This document shows, piece by piece, positions 49,979-63,500 of a DNA stretch of 64,000 nt (position 1 is the stretch's first letter; the number at the start of each line of letters is the position of its first letter). The notes beneath the pieces were generated by a model. It was not told where the DNA came from, ran no database searches, and was given only the letters and a program-made list of their open reading frames with translations. A program made the translations under genes and the position numbers. The stretch is from Prunella strophiata (Eukaryota > Chordata > Aves > Passeriformes > Prunellidae): assembly GCA_036583965.1 (NCBI GenBank), contig JAZBQD010000015.1, positions 68,418,830-68,482,829 of the forward strand, read 5' to 3'.

Positions 49979-50935
49979 TCAAAGTGTGATTGAAGTTTCT
50001 TCTGGTTTGCTGCCAGCCAAAGCTGCAGGACTAAGGTAAGACTGAAGCCCTCTTGCCTGAAACCTGAGGCAGCACTGTGATCCTGTGTTGCTGGCCTTAC
50101 GACAAGGAATTCTGCCATCTCTTTGCTGCAGGTGAAGCTTCTCATTGGCTTTCATAGTTTTCTTAAGGCACATCCCATATTTGACACGGGGTGAAGGTGA
50201 CCTGGGTGGCTCAGGGTGGGGAGAGCTGTACTGGCCTGAGAGTTTTGCATCATTTTTAGTGCGTAAAGCTTTTTGTTTCTGGCATGAACCTGGAGTTTAA
50301 TGAGATCTGCCGGTGTTGGCTTCCACACCCTGTTAGTTGGTGTTCTCTGTAGTAGAGGCTGTATTTGCTCACACAAGGCTTCTTGCACTCAGCCTGATGC
50401 TTAAGTCACTTTTGAGTCTTGGACAGCTCAGGTCACTGGGCATGTTGTCAAGACTCTTCTCTTCCATGGTGTCTGAGCACTTTGCTGTAATATGCGTGCT
50501 TCCAGAGAAGGACAAACTGGATGAGCTTGAAGAGGTGGAGGGATCTGTCTGGGTTGTAGAGAGATCTGCCTGCAGCAGAGGAATGAATGGAACCTTCCTC
50601 TCCCACAGCCTCTGCTTGTGCCTCAGCTGTGGATTCCCAGGCAATGTTCCTGAAGTGGAGAAGTCAAACGTGAAGTAGCATTTCTTCTCAGTATCTTCAC
50701 TTCTGCTGGTGTTGTTGATTTTTAGCTGTATTGTGCATCGCTGGCAGGGTGCTGGGGCAGCCCCAGTGAGGAGTGACACAGCCTTTCCAGTTGGCTCCAC
50801 AGCAGGGCATGACTGAGCCCCTGTGCAAGACTGGGATGAGCCCACCTGGCAGCTGCCAGTTGGGCACTGGGAGGAGCATCCACCTTTCTTGTTAGATGTG
50901 ATGCAAACCTGTATACCTGTCCTTTAAATAGTCTT
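49979..50935 (-). pseudogene. Possible frameshifted coding relic, unidentified
   Basis: On the minus strand three ORFs follow one another with small overlaps: about 50,935-50,369 (at least 158 residues, with a serine-rich stretch), 50,388-50,152 and 50,173-49,979. The first and third are in the same frame and the middle one is shifted, the pattern left by two compensating frameshifts in a once-continuous coding sequence. The composition (mixed charged and polar residues, few repeats) is more protein-like than other ORFs in this AT-rich part. No family could be assigned, no splice sites interrupt it, and an AATAAA follows on the minus strand at about 49,900 without a clear poly-A tail. A processed pseudogene or an old mobile-element ORF are both possible, and chance cannot be excluded. 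Confidence 0.3.
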
Positions 50936-52139
50936 TCTCTTGCCTGATCCCCCTCTCCCCCTTTGCCAGTTTATATCAAGAGACTGTCTAGGAAAATACT
51001 TGGAGGTACACAGCTGTGTTTGGGCTCTGTATGTCTGTGTCTTTTCTTCAGATTACCTGAAAAAGAGACTGCAAAGTGATAGAAATAATTACTTGTAAAA
51101 GTTGCTTGTTAATACCAATGAAGTCAGAATAAGACTTATTTTAATATCACTTGTTTCTTCTTTCAACAATGAAGATGTTTAGGGATTGACAGAAATTTGC
51201 TTTTGTATATACAGCGTAATGAAATGCAACAAACCACATTGCTTGTCTATTGACAGCAGTTCTTTGTGGGTGTAAGTCTGCTGATTCAAGGGAGAAACTG
51301 CTGAGTGAGGTTAGGGTTAGGCTATTTAATTTTTATTATGTTTTTTTTTTCTATTCATGCTACCACTAATTCTTCAATATTAATGTCATACGTAGAAGGC
51401 TTTTTCTGTATCCTAAGGCTGTTCCATCCTACTCTGCAGCAGAAATGAAAAGCAATATTATGCTACATTCTATTTTCTCATTAATATCACTAGTATAGGA
51501 AGTTTTTCCTTTTTTCCTTTGGCTTTTTATTTCTTTTCTGTTTCAAATTTCCTCTGAATCTTCAGATTTTTTTTCATCATTTCATGCCACCTACTTCTAC
51601 CAGTTATGCAGACTGAGTGTGCAAAAAAAAGGGTGTGTGGAATTCATAAGCCCAACCCAGATATTTTCAATTGTTCAGACTCTTCCAAGTTTAAAAATAA
51701 GTGGTTAAACTTGTTATGTGACACCATTCATATATGTTTAATTTAGCTGTCATTTGCCAAGACTATCTACATGCCAGGTATTCGTTCAGTCAAAGATTAA
51801 ACTTTTAAGTCATTATTTGCTTTGAGAGAAGAAGCTTTAGTGAAATGAAATTCTCACTCTTCCTACCCTGTCTCTCTGGACCTAATCCTGTGGTCAAGGA
51901 CATGTGTGATAAAGCATAGCTTGCTTTTAACAACAGCATGGTCAGGATAATTTGAATAAGATTGATGCATTAATAAGTCTTTGGATATTAACAGGGAAAT
52001 GGGGCTGTGTGCAAATAGTACTTTGGCTAGTGCCTGTATGCATGGCTTGAGTACATGGAAGTGTTTGATTCACTCAAGGTGGACTTTTTGCTGCTGATGT
52101 CAAGCATATGTCAGGAGGCATCTGCTTTTGGGCATTCAT
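50936..52139. other. Non-coding stretch
   Basis: No supported gene, no transposon signature and no ORF of note. It is AT-rich with several T-rich patches around 51,340 and 51,500-51,580. Confidence 0.55.
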
Positions 52140-52313
52140 TTCATAATAAGCACAAAGAATATGTGATTTTTTATATCAGTGAGCATGGCTTTTGACACTT
52201 GAATGCCAGGCAAAACCTTTGACACTTTGCTGCTTCATAATAAGCACAAAGAATATGTGATTTTTTTATATCACTGAGTATGGTTTTTGACACTTGCATG
52301 CCAGGCAAAACCT
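52140..52313 (+). repeat. Tandem duplication, 94-bp period, 2 copies
   Basis: The block beginning ttcataataagcacaaagaa and ending ccaggcaaaacctt occurs at 52140-52219 and again at 52234-52313. A few substitutions and a 1-bp T-run difference separate the copies. The short linker (tgacactttgctgc) resembles the end of the unit. It is an older local duplication in non-coding DNA. Confidence 0.9.
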
Positions 52314-52427
52314 TCAGTGTACTCTGTTACTGTGCTTATGAACATAACAGACCAACTGCTCTGTCAAATCTAGTGCATCTTCTTGTGAGGATGTGATTTT
52401 TACATTATAGCCAACAAATTACACCAT

Positions 52428-52690
52428 CAGAACCACAGAATGAGCCAGGCTGGAAAAGATCTTAGAGGTCATCAAGTCCAGCCTAAGGCCTGACACCACC
52501 TTATCAACTAAACCATGGCACTGAGTGCCACATCCAGTCTTTTTTTTTAACACCTCCAGGGATGGTGACTCCACTACCTCCCTGGGCAGCCCATTCCAAT
52601 GGGCTTTTCTTTCTGTGAAGAATTTTTTTTCTAATGTGTAGCCTGAACTTCCCCTGACGCAGCTTAAGACCACGGTGCACAAATGCCTCC
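52428..52690 (-). mobile_element. CR1 LINE fragment, antisense orientation
   Basis: The + strand shows the complement of a CR1 3' end. The blocks are agaaccacagaatgagccag, aaagatcttagaggtcatca, actaaaccatggcactgagt, aacacctccagggatggtga, cctgggcagcccattccaat and cttcccctgacgcagctt. It resembles the inserted copy at 48,957-49,216 more than the outer copy there, because both have the 'aaacca...cacctccagggatgg' type of 3' UTR. ORFs across it are relics. Confidence 0.9.
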
Positions 52691-55600
52691 ATGTCTGGGT
52701 GCATGAATGCTTCCATGTCTGTTTCTCTGGCTCTGAACATGGGTAGTGATGATTCACAAGTGGTTACAATCTCTCATGTCTTCCATTATTGCATGGTCAT
52801 ATTTCTGTCATATAATTTTGTCACCCCCTACTCAGGGTGGGGAAAAAAACGTTTGTTCAAGCAATTTCCGAAACACATTCATTTTTCTCTGGCTGATCTG
52901 TTCCCAGATGCTGTGAGGTTGAGTTTAGCTTGCTAGGGGGCCTGGGGCAACTGCAATCTGAGTTGGAAATGTACTTTCTCTGAAGTCAGCATTTGGTGGC
53001 ATCCTTTTGTAGAGCAACAAGGAGTGATCAACAGGATCTGCTTGTGTCTGTGTTAGTAGATGTCCATAATTATTTATTCATATTGTTGTAGAGGAAGTTG
53101 ATAAAGCAATGCTGTACAGAAGCAGCTGAATCTAAACAGTGAATATAATTTGTATATTGGTTAGTCCTACTTTTCATATGTTACTGACTCAGAAGCAGAA
53201 ATGATGGCATATAGCCTGATAGCATTCATTCTACATCAGATATATATGCATGATATGCATTTGAGCAAGAGGAGAACAGCCTTTACATGCTGTATGTCAT
53301 GTGAAGGTGTGAAGCAGGCCTGTGCTTTTGTCAATTATGATGTGCAGCAGCTGTGGCTGTGGAAATGCTTTTGTGCTCCTGGCAGGAGAGTGCACCCTTC
53401 CTTCCTACGCTGTGTGAGTAGCCTGTGCTAATTCAGCAGCATTTATCCTGAAGTACAGGGGTCAGTTGAGCTTGCAGGAATAACTTGGATTGCACCAATG
53501 TTGTTTCTTCAGGGCTAAAATTAGAGCACAAGGGAGGCAAGCCCCTTCACTTCTGTTTTGGTAGATGTAACTCTGGGTTTTTCCTGCCTTGTTGCTTTGC
53601 TTGTTGCTTTGCAGTTTCTGTTGGGCTCAGGAGATTTATTTGGAGGAACATGGCTCTGTAAGCTGCATTCAGGATTTTCTTGTCTGGAAATCAAATAAGC
53701 AAGAGAGGGGATGCTAGGTCTGCTTGCTAGCAGTTGAGTGTTCTCATCTCTCTTTGGGGAGCAGAGTGCCAACATGTGTCAAGTGAGCAACTGTTAGGCG
53801 CTGGCTCAGGGAGTGCTCTCTCTATGCTGGTAATTTCACCAATTATCACTATGCCACTGGCCTTCCTATTTCAGAGGAGGTGACCAGAGAAATTGTGGTG
53901 TGGCAGGTCTGACTTTATCTGGTGTCCTCAGATTTCCTTGACCTCTCTGACTCATTTTAGAATCGGAAATGGTAAAAAGACAGGGTGGTAACACATGAAG
54001 ATAGCCTTGCTTGCTTTTTTGATTTTTTTTTTCCTCTCTCCCCTTTTATTTTTTTAATGCCTTAGTTGTATTCTTCTGGTTTTCTGTAAGATGTAGTAAG
54101 AGCATCTAAAAGAACTGTGCCTTTGCATAGCTAAAAGGCAGCTGGTTGGATGCCCAGGGCAGTACCATGTAGTTGCTCTCCACTTCCCACAGCTTCTCTA
54201 GGTGCCATGCTGGTTATGCTCCACATGTTCTCCTGGTACCTGGAAGTTGCATTCTTACTGAGGGAGCCAGCAAGTGGGGCTCTCAGCACAGAGGTGAAAC
54301 TGAACTCTGCTGAGGTTCTGCCAGAATGAAAACTTGGCTTTTTTGCAACATCAGTGGCAAAAGTCCTACTGACTTAACTGAGTCCAGGATATCTTTGTTC
54401 TGGTTTTCATCAGTTGTGAGGAGGAAACTCTGTAGTCAAACACTTCCAAACTCGTGTTTTCATTCACTGTTGCCAGGTAGGGGCTTTCAGATGGGACTGA
54501 CACCCTTATTTCAGCAGAGTCTGCCAACAGCTTGTGGCCATGTAGTGCTAAATATAAGATGAAGTTTATTTCATGAAGTTTCTTTGCCTGTATTTTTTTT
54601 TTTTTTAATAGTTTTTTTTCACTAGTTAGTTTGGTTTCAATTTAATTGACAAGAAATAAAGAAAAGCTAATGTACTAGCTTTTCATAAGTGTCTGGACAG
54701 TTGGTGGCTGGTAGGGAGAAGAGGCCTTGTAACCAGTGAGGTGACAGCTGCAGGATAAGGTCAAGAGTTGAAGACAGTCATTAAGTGGCTCAGCACTGAA
54801 AAGAGCTTTTGAGAATTGTCACCCTTTTTGATAGGAAAAGCAGTTCAGACAAGACAAGGAACCTGGAGGAAACTGGATGTCATTAATGCTGCTTCTTCTT
54901 TGTTTTTGACAAGGAGATGGAAGTGTCTTGGTTAAAAGTCCAGCTCTAAATCACCATTTTTTGTTGCTTGCATTTGAAGTATTTGTACCTTTTGCCACTT
55001 CTAGTATAACTGTGGCAGTTCATGTTATAAGGCAGTTTAAAATATCCTGTTTCTTCCTGTGTGGGTGTTGTAGGCTCTGCTGAGTGTGCAGCTGGTTCAG
55101 ACATGTCTACAAAATCTTGCAATCCCTGCTGTGATGCCCCATCAGTAGTTACAGGGCAGCCTCAAGCATGTTTGCATGAGTTATCTCTTGAGCAGCATTT
55201 AAAGCTCCTCAGCAGCAGATGCCTTCAGTTTCTTAGGTGATGTTTTCTCATGTAACACCATTCCTGTGGATTCCAGGCTGCTGACAGGAAAGTCTTGGTT
55301 TTACTCTGTAAAGTCCATACTGGTCCTGGCTCCTGCCTGTTTCCTGTGTCCTGAGCCAGTGCCACACATCAGTAAAGTGCCCACAATAATCATCCCTGAT
55401 TTGAATGTGTGTGATAAAGAGGGAGGGTGCTTGGCTCCTTCCTCTCTCATTTGATACTATCTGGGTGTGTTGACATGCCTGATTTATCAAGATTTCCTTC
55501 TTAATGTGCTCTGCATGAGGCCTATATAATTTTTGGTTTTGAGAGATTTAAAATCCATTAAGTAATGTGTATGCCTACAGGATACATTAAACAGAATTGT

Positions 55601-57192
55601 AAATGGAAACTAACTAAAAAAATGTGGTTTGCTGGCATATAAAAATCATTAAGACACTTCTTTTATTACTTGATAAATCAGGATTACACTTCAGAGTCCT
55701 CCTGTTTGGTATTGTAAGTGTATTTATGTGCTAACATCTGCAGTATTCTTTTCAGTCAGACTTTCTGGTTTCTATAATAACATAGATCTCTCACCTCCAC
55801 AGTAGAATTGGAGTAAGGTTTCTTACTTAAATTTATGATTTGCTTTTAATAAACCAAAATACTTGAATTTTAGTTTAAACCTAAGAAATACTTGATTCCT
55901 GTGTCATTTTGAAAGAAGAGAATCTCATAAAAATGAAAGCAAAGCACTTGTGGTTCTAATAAGAAATTTAATTAACCAAATAAGCACCAGAAAAACTCAC
56001 GGAAAGTCAGCTGAATCTGTGATGGTTTCCTCATAAAAGCACATGTGGCATCCAAGAAGTACAGGGTCTGACAACAGTTTAGACTGTTGTGTCAAAGTTG
56101 GATATTTCTTTAGCTCATTGACACTGCCTCATTAACCTTCATTTAATATACTGTTGTATGTGATTCCTTGTTGTGTGATGGAGTATGTATTAAGACTGAA
56201 TTATAAATGCTAATTAAGATGATTAGGGAGGGTAAGGAATGTCCTGGCACCTCTGATTCTTTTTCTCTGTGAGTGAATGTAAACTGTATCTCACAAAAAT
56301 GCACTGTTAGATCTTTCAGGGGATTTTTTTCTAGCTCTAAAGAGAAGCTAATCAGCCCTGTAATTCAGGTGCTGGTTTCTTGTATGACATGTGGTTTTCT
56401 ACAGTTAGAATTTACAGAATAACTGTAGATGAAAAAAAAAAACAAACAGGGTCGATTCATGCCTTTTGTCTTCTAGATCAGGAAATCCAAAGTAAGCTGT
56501 CTTATTGTTTATCTTCCAATATGTCAGCAAATGTGGACTTCTGAATATATGGGGGACAGTGGACACTGGACTTGGACACAGCTTTCTCTTCTCTGCCCCA
56601 AGAAATTTGATGTAAGGTCAGCCATGCTATGATCATGAGTGCTTCTCCAAGCACAGAGGCACTTCCCCTTTTAGGAGAGCACAGTGCAGCTGGAAAATAA
56701 ATGGCTTTTGTAGTCCTGCCTGCTGTGTTTTGTGTCTCTCCTGCCTGGATCCTTGTAGCTGAAGAAATTAACCAGGTTTCAGAAGCAGAGATACCTTCTA
56801 GCCTACAGCCTGTAAAGACATTGAGGTAGTTGCTATTTATTAATTTAATTCCTACCTAGAAGTACATGTTTCTAATGTTTTGAGAAGCCTTTTGGGTCCA
56901 AGGGGTGTTTTGGAACTGGATACCTCTTTACTCTGGTGAGAGCCTTTAATTTTTTGTCTGCGTCCTTCTCTTTGGTACGTCAAGGTTTTCTGAAGTATCT
57001 GTGATCTTGTCACTATTTGCAGACAGTTGAGTGGAGGTAGGTGGAATAACATAGGTGTAATTCTGAAAATTCTCCCTTAATGACCGTTGCCTGCCTGTTT
57101 TTGTGGGATTTGTTTGTATCAGGGTGAATAGATGAAATGAGCTTCTGTGGTGTATTCCCTAGAGTGTTGTCACTGAATGAGGAATGATGAGC
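52691..57192. other. Long non-coding stretch
   Basis: No supported exon. T runs occur at about 54,025 and 54,593-54,606. ORFs such as 53521-53775 on the minus strand have no domain. Just after the CR1 end, at 52,685-52,740, the motif tccatgtctg is present twice. Confidence 0.5.
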
Positions 57193-57530
57193 TGTTATCA
57201 CCGAAGGGATATCGGGGACAGACAAAGGTGATACAGAGACTCCATCATCAGAAGGCATGAAAAGGCACTTTATTATTAGAAATCTACAGTTCTTATAGAA
57301 ACAATGGTGGACCTAAGACATGATTGGCCTTAAGGAATCTTCTCTCACCTATTGGTCAAGAAGGGACAACTCCTTCTTGTAAACATCTTTGACAAACAGA
57401 GATTGCCTGCCAGGTGCAGACATTGAGATAATAATTGCTTTAATTCTTTCTCTGAGCTTTCTCACAGCTTCCCAGGAAAATCCTGGGAGAACTATGTCTC
57501 TCTCTGTTCAGAGGATATGTGATTACCACA
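57193..57530 (-). mobile_element. Solo LTR of an endogenous retrovirus (ERVL-like)
   Basis: Read on the minus strand, the element starts TGTGGTAATCAC and ends GGTGATAACA, the TG...CA ends expected of an LTR, with a length of about 338 bp. Promoter-like parts are in LTR order on that strand: two CCAAT boxes (57355-57351 and 57327-57323), a TATAAGAAC box (57297-57289) and an AATAAA polyadenylation signal (57274-57269). No primer-binding site follows on one side and no polypurine tract precedes on the other, so no internal region (gag, pol, env) is attached and this is a solo LTR. Flanking pentamers (tgagc and gtctg) do not match, so a target-site duplication is not visible, either through decay or because the ends are misplaced by a few bases. 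The assignment to ERVL-like avian LTRs is from general resemblance. Confidence 0.7.
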
Positions 57531-60500
57531 GTCTGTCAGCTCACACTAACAGGTGTTAGTGTTCATAGCATAGTTAGTGTACATAGCGTGTACATATTTA
57601 AGCAGGTAATCATGCTAAACCATTCTTCCCCATCTGCACCTCAGATGAACACCATTTTAAGGCTGTTTCTAGTTGAAACAGGTGTTGGTAAGAATAATAT
57701 TCTGTAGTAATGTTAGTGGTTTTCCACTGAATTGCCCACTGGCTTCTAAGCATATTATAAAACTTAGGAATTAGCCAGCGCAGTAAATCACATAAGAATT
57801 TCATTAACAATATATATTGTTTTTCCTTGACTCTTTCAAAACTATTCCATCTTCTGTGGGAATAAGGCAAGCACTTTACTGCAAGGAGCACTAATCTATG
57901 GTCTTCAGGCCTCTAGAGAGTGATTCTCAGTAAGTGGTAGTGAGGTCAAAAGTCTATGGGTACAAAATCAAAGCACAATCTGGGATACCTTTGATCAACA
58001 ATACAGTGCAAATGCACCTTGAATTTGCATGTTAGTTGACAGTGCAAGTCACTACAGGAGAGTTTATAAATCAGTGTTGCTAAGCAATAAACTTTTATTG
58101 AAGGTGATTGTTGATAAGAGATTAAGAAAGGACAGCCACACTGAAATCTGAACAGCACCTATCATTTCAGGGGATAACATGCAGTACCAAGTGTTTCTGA
58201 GACAGCCTCAGGTTTGAGAAACCATACCTTTAGTCATTGACCCCTCTAGAAACAAATCATCTCCTCATAGCTGACATGATTCACTGATAATAAACATGAT
58301 AAAGACTATTGTGTGTTAATAAAGGCTATTAGAACTGGCAAGGTACCTTTCCAGCCCTAGAGAGTTCGACATGGAATTGTGGCATCCTCACAAAACCACA
58401 GCTGACAGGTCGCAGAGTGAGTGTGTCTGAAGGATGCCCATTTGTCCTACAACATGCAGAAGGCCAGCAGTGCTTCCAGCCTGCTTGGAAATACTCTTGC
58501 TTTGTCTCATGACAGTGTTTTCCTCAGGTGAGCATGGTTAGTAAGAGTCCAGTTAACCAACATAAACCTGACTATAACCTCATGAATAATGCTGAGTAAA
58601 TCTCATTAGTTGTCTTGCCAGAGATTTTAACCTTATGTTTTTCGCACTTCAGCCATAGTGTTTGCCCTCTGCAGAGAATTCAGTGTGCAAGTGGCTTGTC
58701 TGCATGGTTGTAGCCTGCTATCTGCTTAACTGAGCGTCTTTAACAGCTCAGTGATGATTTGAGAGTGCAGAGAGCAGAACAGAGTGCACTGGCAAGCAGG
58801 GCTTGGGCATTTTACAGTATAATGCATCAGTATTCTGGTTTTCTCTCTTAAGTACATTTGGGATGTTAGCATGGATGGCTTTGGCATTTTGTTTGTTTGG
58901 TTTGGTTTTTTAACCAACCAATGCCATTATGCTTACCTATTGATAACATAGAGTTCTCATTTCCTATTGAAGCATACCATGCAAAACAGCCTGATTTAGA
59001 TGAAGGAGCTGCATAATATTTCAGCTGAGAACAAGCAATGTGATGTTTTCCTTAAGTGTTTTCTTTATTTTAATATTATTGTTGCTTGGAATGGAATGAG
59101 ACTAATAGCTCAATACTTGATAAATGGGGAAAAAGGCATTGTGACTTTGTGGATAATGAAGGAAAGAAGTCAAAAATGCTGGTAAGGAAAGGATTGGATG
59201 GCTGTTCATTAAATGCTTTGCACTACTGCATTACTGTTTTCTGTGAAAGTCAGTTTAACAGCAATCTTTTGATTTTGGTCAGTGTGAAACTGGCAGACAG
59301 TTTGAGCTGAGGTGCTGATTGTTAAACATACTTGAGTCCTAAAGTCTAAGTGTTTATTGCCTGTATTCATGGCTTCATCTGCAACTTCTTTTCTGGCAAA
59401 TGTTGTTGTGAAAAGTGCAAGGCTTCACCTTCCCTACCTAGAGTGCTGTTTTTCCACTTTGCTTTTTTTCTACATTTTTTTGAGGGTGAAGCTTCTTACC
59501 CATCCTCCAGCATGAATTGTTGGTGGCATTTTGTTTGGATCACATCTCCCAAGCTAAAGAGTTAAAACTATTTGTGTATCTCTGACTGAGAGATATGATA
59601 TTGCTGTATTTAGATTGCAGAATTTTACCTTTTCAGAATAAAACTTACCTGTGCTTTCTTGCCTTTAACCACCAGAGACCTCTGTTTTTCTTCAGCATGT
59701 AATTCAGCAGATTAGGTAAATAATTAAATAATGTTAATTGCTCTCCCATTTCATTCCTCTTTATTGATGTGCAACCCAGTGGAGTTGTACAGCATGGCAC
59801 CAGCTCGTAGTGTGGTCTTTGCCACACACTGAACATGTGGGTGGTATCTCAAAAGTCCTATGATACAGCTATTAGTGATATACAGACCTTACAGTGCTCA
59901 TTCAGGCAGTGTTTTCATTAACTGCAGCGGGCATGTACCCAAATCTTGGGATTTGGCTGCTTTTAAAAGATTTTCTTTAGGGCTTGTCTTCTATTTTGTT
60001 TTGGGAACTGATACAGGTAGATCTATTAGGCTCCCTGGAGTGGCTGTGGTTACTGAGTGTAAAAGCATTTGTAGGCTCCAGTGTTATTCCTTGATCAGTT
60101 AAAGCCCACCCTGTGTACAGGTCCATCCCTGCCTTCCCTCCGAGAGGGCTTTCTGAAGTAGCAGTGGGGAGCACTGCATGGCCATTGCACTACAGGAGGT
60201 AAGGTTAGAGTGCTTCTGGCTTCTTCTGGTACTAAAAATGCCTCTGTTGTGAAATTAGTATGTCAGCTGCTCTGTACCAGATCTTGAGGGAATGCCTTGG
60301 TGACTGGAAGGAGAATTAGGCTTTTGCTGGAAGATAGTACACTATGATCCTTAATATAAAGTGTGGGTGATGTATAAAAACATGATTATTTGAGGATACC
60401 ACCCACAGCTAAACAAATCATTTGGCCTTCCTGTCAGAGGGTGAGCCCTTCAGTAGTTCAGCTACATTGTGTCAGTGCAGGAGTCTGAGTCCCAGCTGGG

Positions 60501-63500
60501 CAGGAGCCTATTTTCTCTTCTTTGGCAGCTGTGCAAGGTTTCGCAGGGACCAGAGTGGCCAGGTCTCTGCTCTGTTTTGGGACACATTTCAGCCTCTCAT
60601 GAAATGGGTCATATATGGAGAGATGCCTTTAGTAGCAAATTTTATAACAATTATTCACTGGCACATCCAAGACGAGGAAACTGCAGCCCAACACTTTTAA
60701 ATCATTGATTGGTTAAGTTGGTGAAAAGTTTGAAATTAGAGAGATGATATTAAGAACTGCTTCCATTAAATTGTATCATCTCACCTTGACTTCTGTTTAT
60801 TTTTTTTTTTTACTTCACCCTTGGGCAACCATGATTGTATACTTCCATGCCTGCTTCCTCTTCTACAGATGTGCTCATTCTATTTGCTTCTGGTCTTTAT
60901 TTCTTTTTTTCTTCTGGCATAGAAACTTTATTCTTAAAATACATAAAGCTGTAGGGTTTCTCATCAGTAGAATCAAATGGAAGATCAAAAAATATAATTA
61001 AATAACTTTCATTTCTTTGCCAGAAACAAATTATTTTTTTCTTGTCTATTTTGGGTGACTTTATCATGCCCGCAAGGAAATAATTTTCATTGTGTCTGTC
61101 AGTGTGATCCTGCCTTAAAAATGGAATGATCTTTTACAAGTAATATGAAATTCCAATGAATTTTTCAAAAAAGAAAAGCATAAAATAATTATATACTATA
61201 GTGGCCATGGAATTCAGAGTAAAAACTGCTAAAACAAAGTAGCAACTTATTTAAAAAATTAGGTAGGGAACCCCAATTGTTGAGTCATATCCACTAGTAA
61301 TCTAGTTCATTCCGTCTTAGTGTCTGCTGAAGATTTCAGCTCTTTAGAAAGTGTAATATTTGCGTAATATTATTAATTTCACCAAAATATTGTAAAACAA
61401 TATTGGAAACAAGTTACTACAATAGTAATGCATTTTAGACCTGTAGCTTATATGAGACATTTAAAGGTTGACATTACCTGTGTTGCACATAATTGTAATG
61501 AATTGGTGTATTTAGCCTGTGATAGACAAAGTAAACTTGAGAATGTTCTTTGGTATTTTTGTTTTGTTTTTAATTTAATTGGTTAATTTAAATGTTATAT
61601 ATGGCAAAGTGGAATGGAGTTCTAGTTTACTGCTTTAAGGCCATCTGGGTTAATTTGTGCCTCTTTAGTAGTTATGGACATTTTCATGCTCTCCTGGTGT
61701 CTGTTCTCGATCTCTCTGAGATTTGACTTTTGGTTTCCATTTTCAGAATTCTTGAGGTGCCTTTATCTTGCTGCTGATCTGTTTGTATTTCCTTTACATT
61801 TGTGTTGTGTATGTTACAATTTTACTGAGCTGCATCAGAAGCTGAAAGGATTTTACTTACAAAGAGGAAACTTAGCGTGATGTTTATTCTGATAAAGTTG
61901 TTGTCACTTTCCTAGCCAGTGATCTGGGTTTTCTTTGCTTTGCCATAAGCAACAAACAAAGAATGAAAAGGAAATGTTCTCTGAAAGATAGCTCCTTCAC
62001 AAGTTAGATTGCTGAGCATGAATGACTTCTACCCTGTGTGTCTTGGTGGTTTGGAATATGATGTGTGTGCCTCTGGGCTGGGCTTCTGACCTTTGCTGTG
62101 CAAGTTGCCAGGGGAAGGGGAGCAAGTGAGTGAACATGCTCATCTGCATGCTTTTTCTTGCCTATGTGCACAGATTTCCCCTCAAAAGACTGTCGAAGTC
62201 CAATCACCTGAAAATCAAGAATGTTTATTACCATGTTTCCTGGTTTTCACACAAAGGACACTGTGTCTCTGTTTTCTCATCACTGAGCACTCACATGTTG
62301 GTTTATTTCTCCTAATTATGAGATGGGGTATACATAACTGTCAGAGAAAAAACCTTTGCACCTGTTTGAGCCTTTTGACCAGAGTGCAAGTTGACTTGAC
62401 CAGACTGTGCTAGTTGGCCATTGCATAAAAAACAAATGTTTCCCATAGCTCTGCTACGATAAGGGATGGTTGAGTTTTTGTTTCGTTTTGGATTGGACTT
62501 TTCTTGGTTTTGTTGTTGGGTGGGGTTTTTAAGGTTTCTTGGTGGGGTTTTTTTTCTCCTTTTTTTTTTTTCTATTCTTCATTTTTTCTTCCTGCAGTTT
62601 TTGTGTTTGTGCTATTTTGTTGTTCTTGCTTGCTTAAAATGAATGGTTAGAGAGAGACTTTGCATAGAAAGGACCAGATTCTACAAAATGGTGAATTATG
62701 GAGCACTTGCCAAAGTCCAGCTGACATGCATGGAATGAAGTCTGTTCTGTACCTGTTGAGTTGCCTTTGTTTTACAGGGCAGAGACAATTATTTATTGGG
62801 AATGGTGGAAATGGGTAGCATTTCCCTCTTTCATTTTCAGTTTTTTCTTTTTGCATGTGTGTGTGTATGTGTTAGACCTTATCTGAAGAAAGGCAATCTC
62901 TGCATAGCTTTGCCATGGGCGTGGAAGTCCCAGGACCATTGCTGCTCAAAAGAGAGATCACGTTTTTCTCGGATGGGATTGTAAAGTCCAGGTTACAGCC
63001 TGTTGCTTGGTAGTTATATATTAATAAATTGTCGGTCCAAAGGGCTTGTGTTGCCTTGTCTTGAAGTTTATAATCTGATGAAGCTTCTTTTCATTTCTCT
63101 TGAGTTTCTTCTGTGCTGAACTACAGAAACACTGATCTTAGTAGTCAGTGGTAGCTGCAACCATAACAGGTCAGTTTCCTTGTTTTTCCTTTTCAATCTT
63201 GAGAAACCTGGTGCTTTTATTGAGAACAGTGCTGGTAGGTGATTTATATGTTCTGCCTAGTTATTTCATGATTATATGCATTTTTTTCCCATTTACAGTT
63301 AAGTGAGAATAAATAGTTCAAGCCTCAGTAAAAGCCACTGTATATTTGTGTATTAGAATCAGCTGCTTGTTTTCACTGTCTGTCTCAAGGACTGGATGGA
63401 AGCATTCATGTATCCATGAGTTAAACCTGATCATAGATCTGATATGTTCCCACTTGTAATTTCTCCTACAGACTAGGAGCAGGTAAAGGGTCTTAACAAG

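Noticed and set aside
57610..57891. 93-residue ORF beside the LTR as a retroviral gene remnant
   Set aside because: No gag, pol or env motif is visible, and there is no polypurine tract between it and the LTR.
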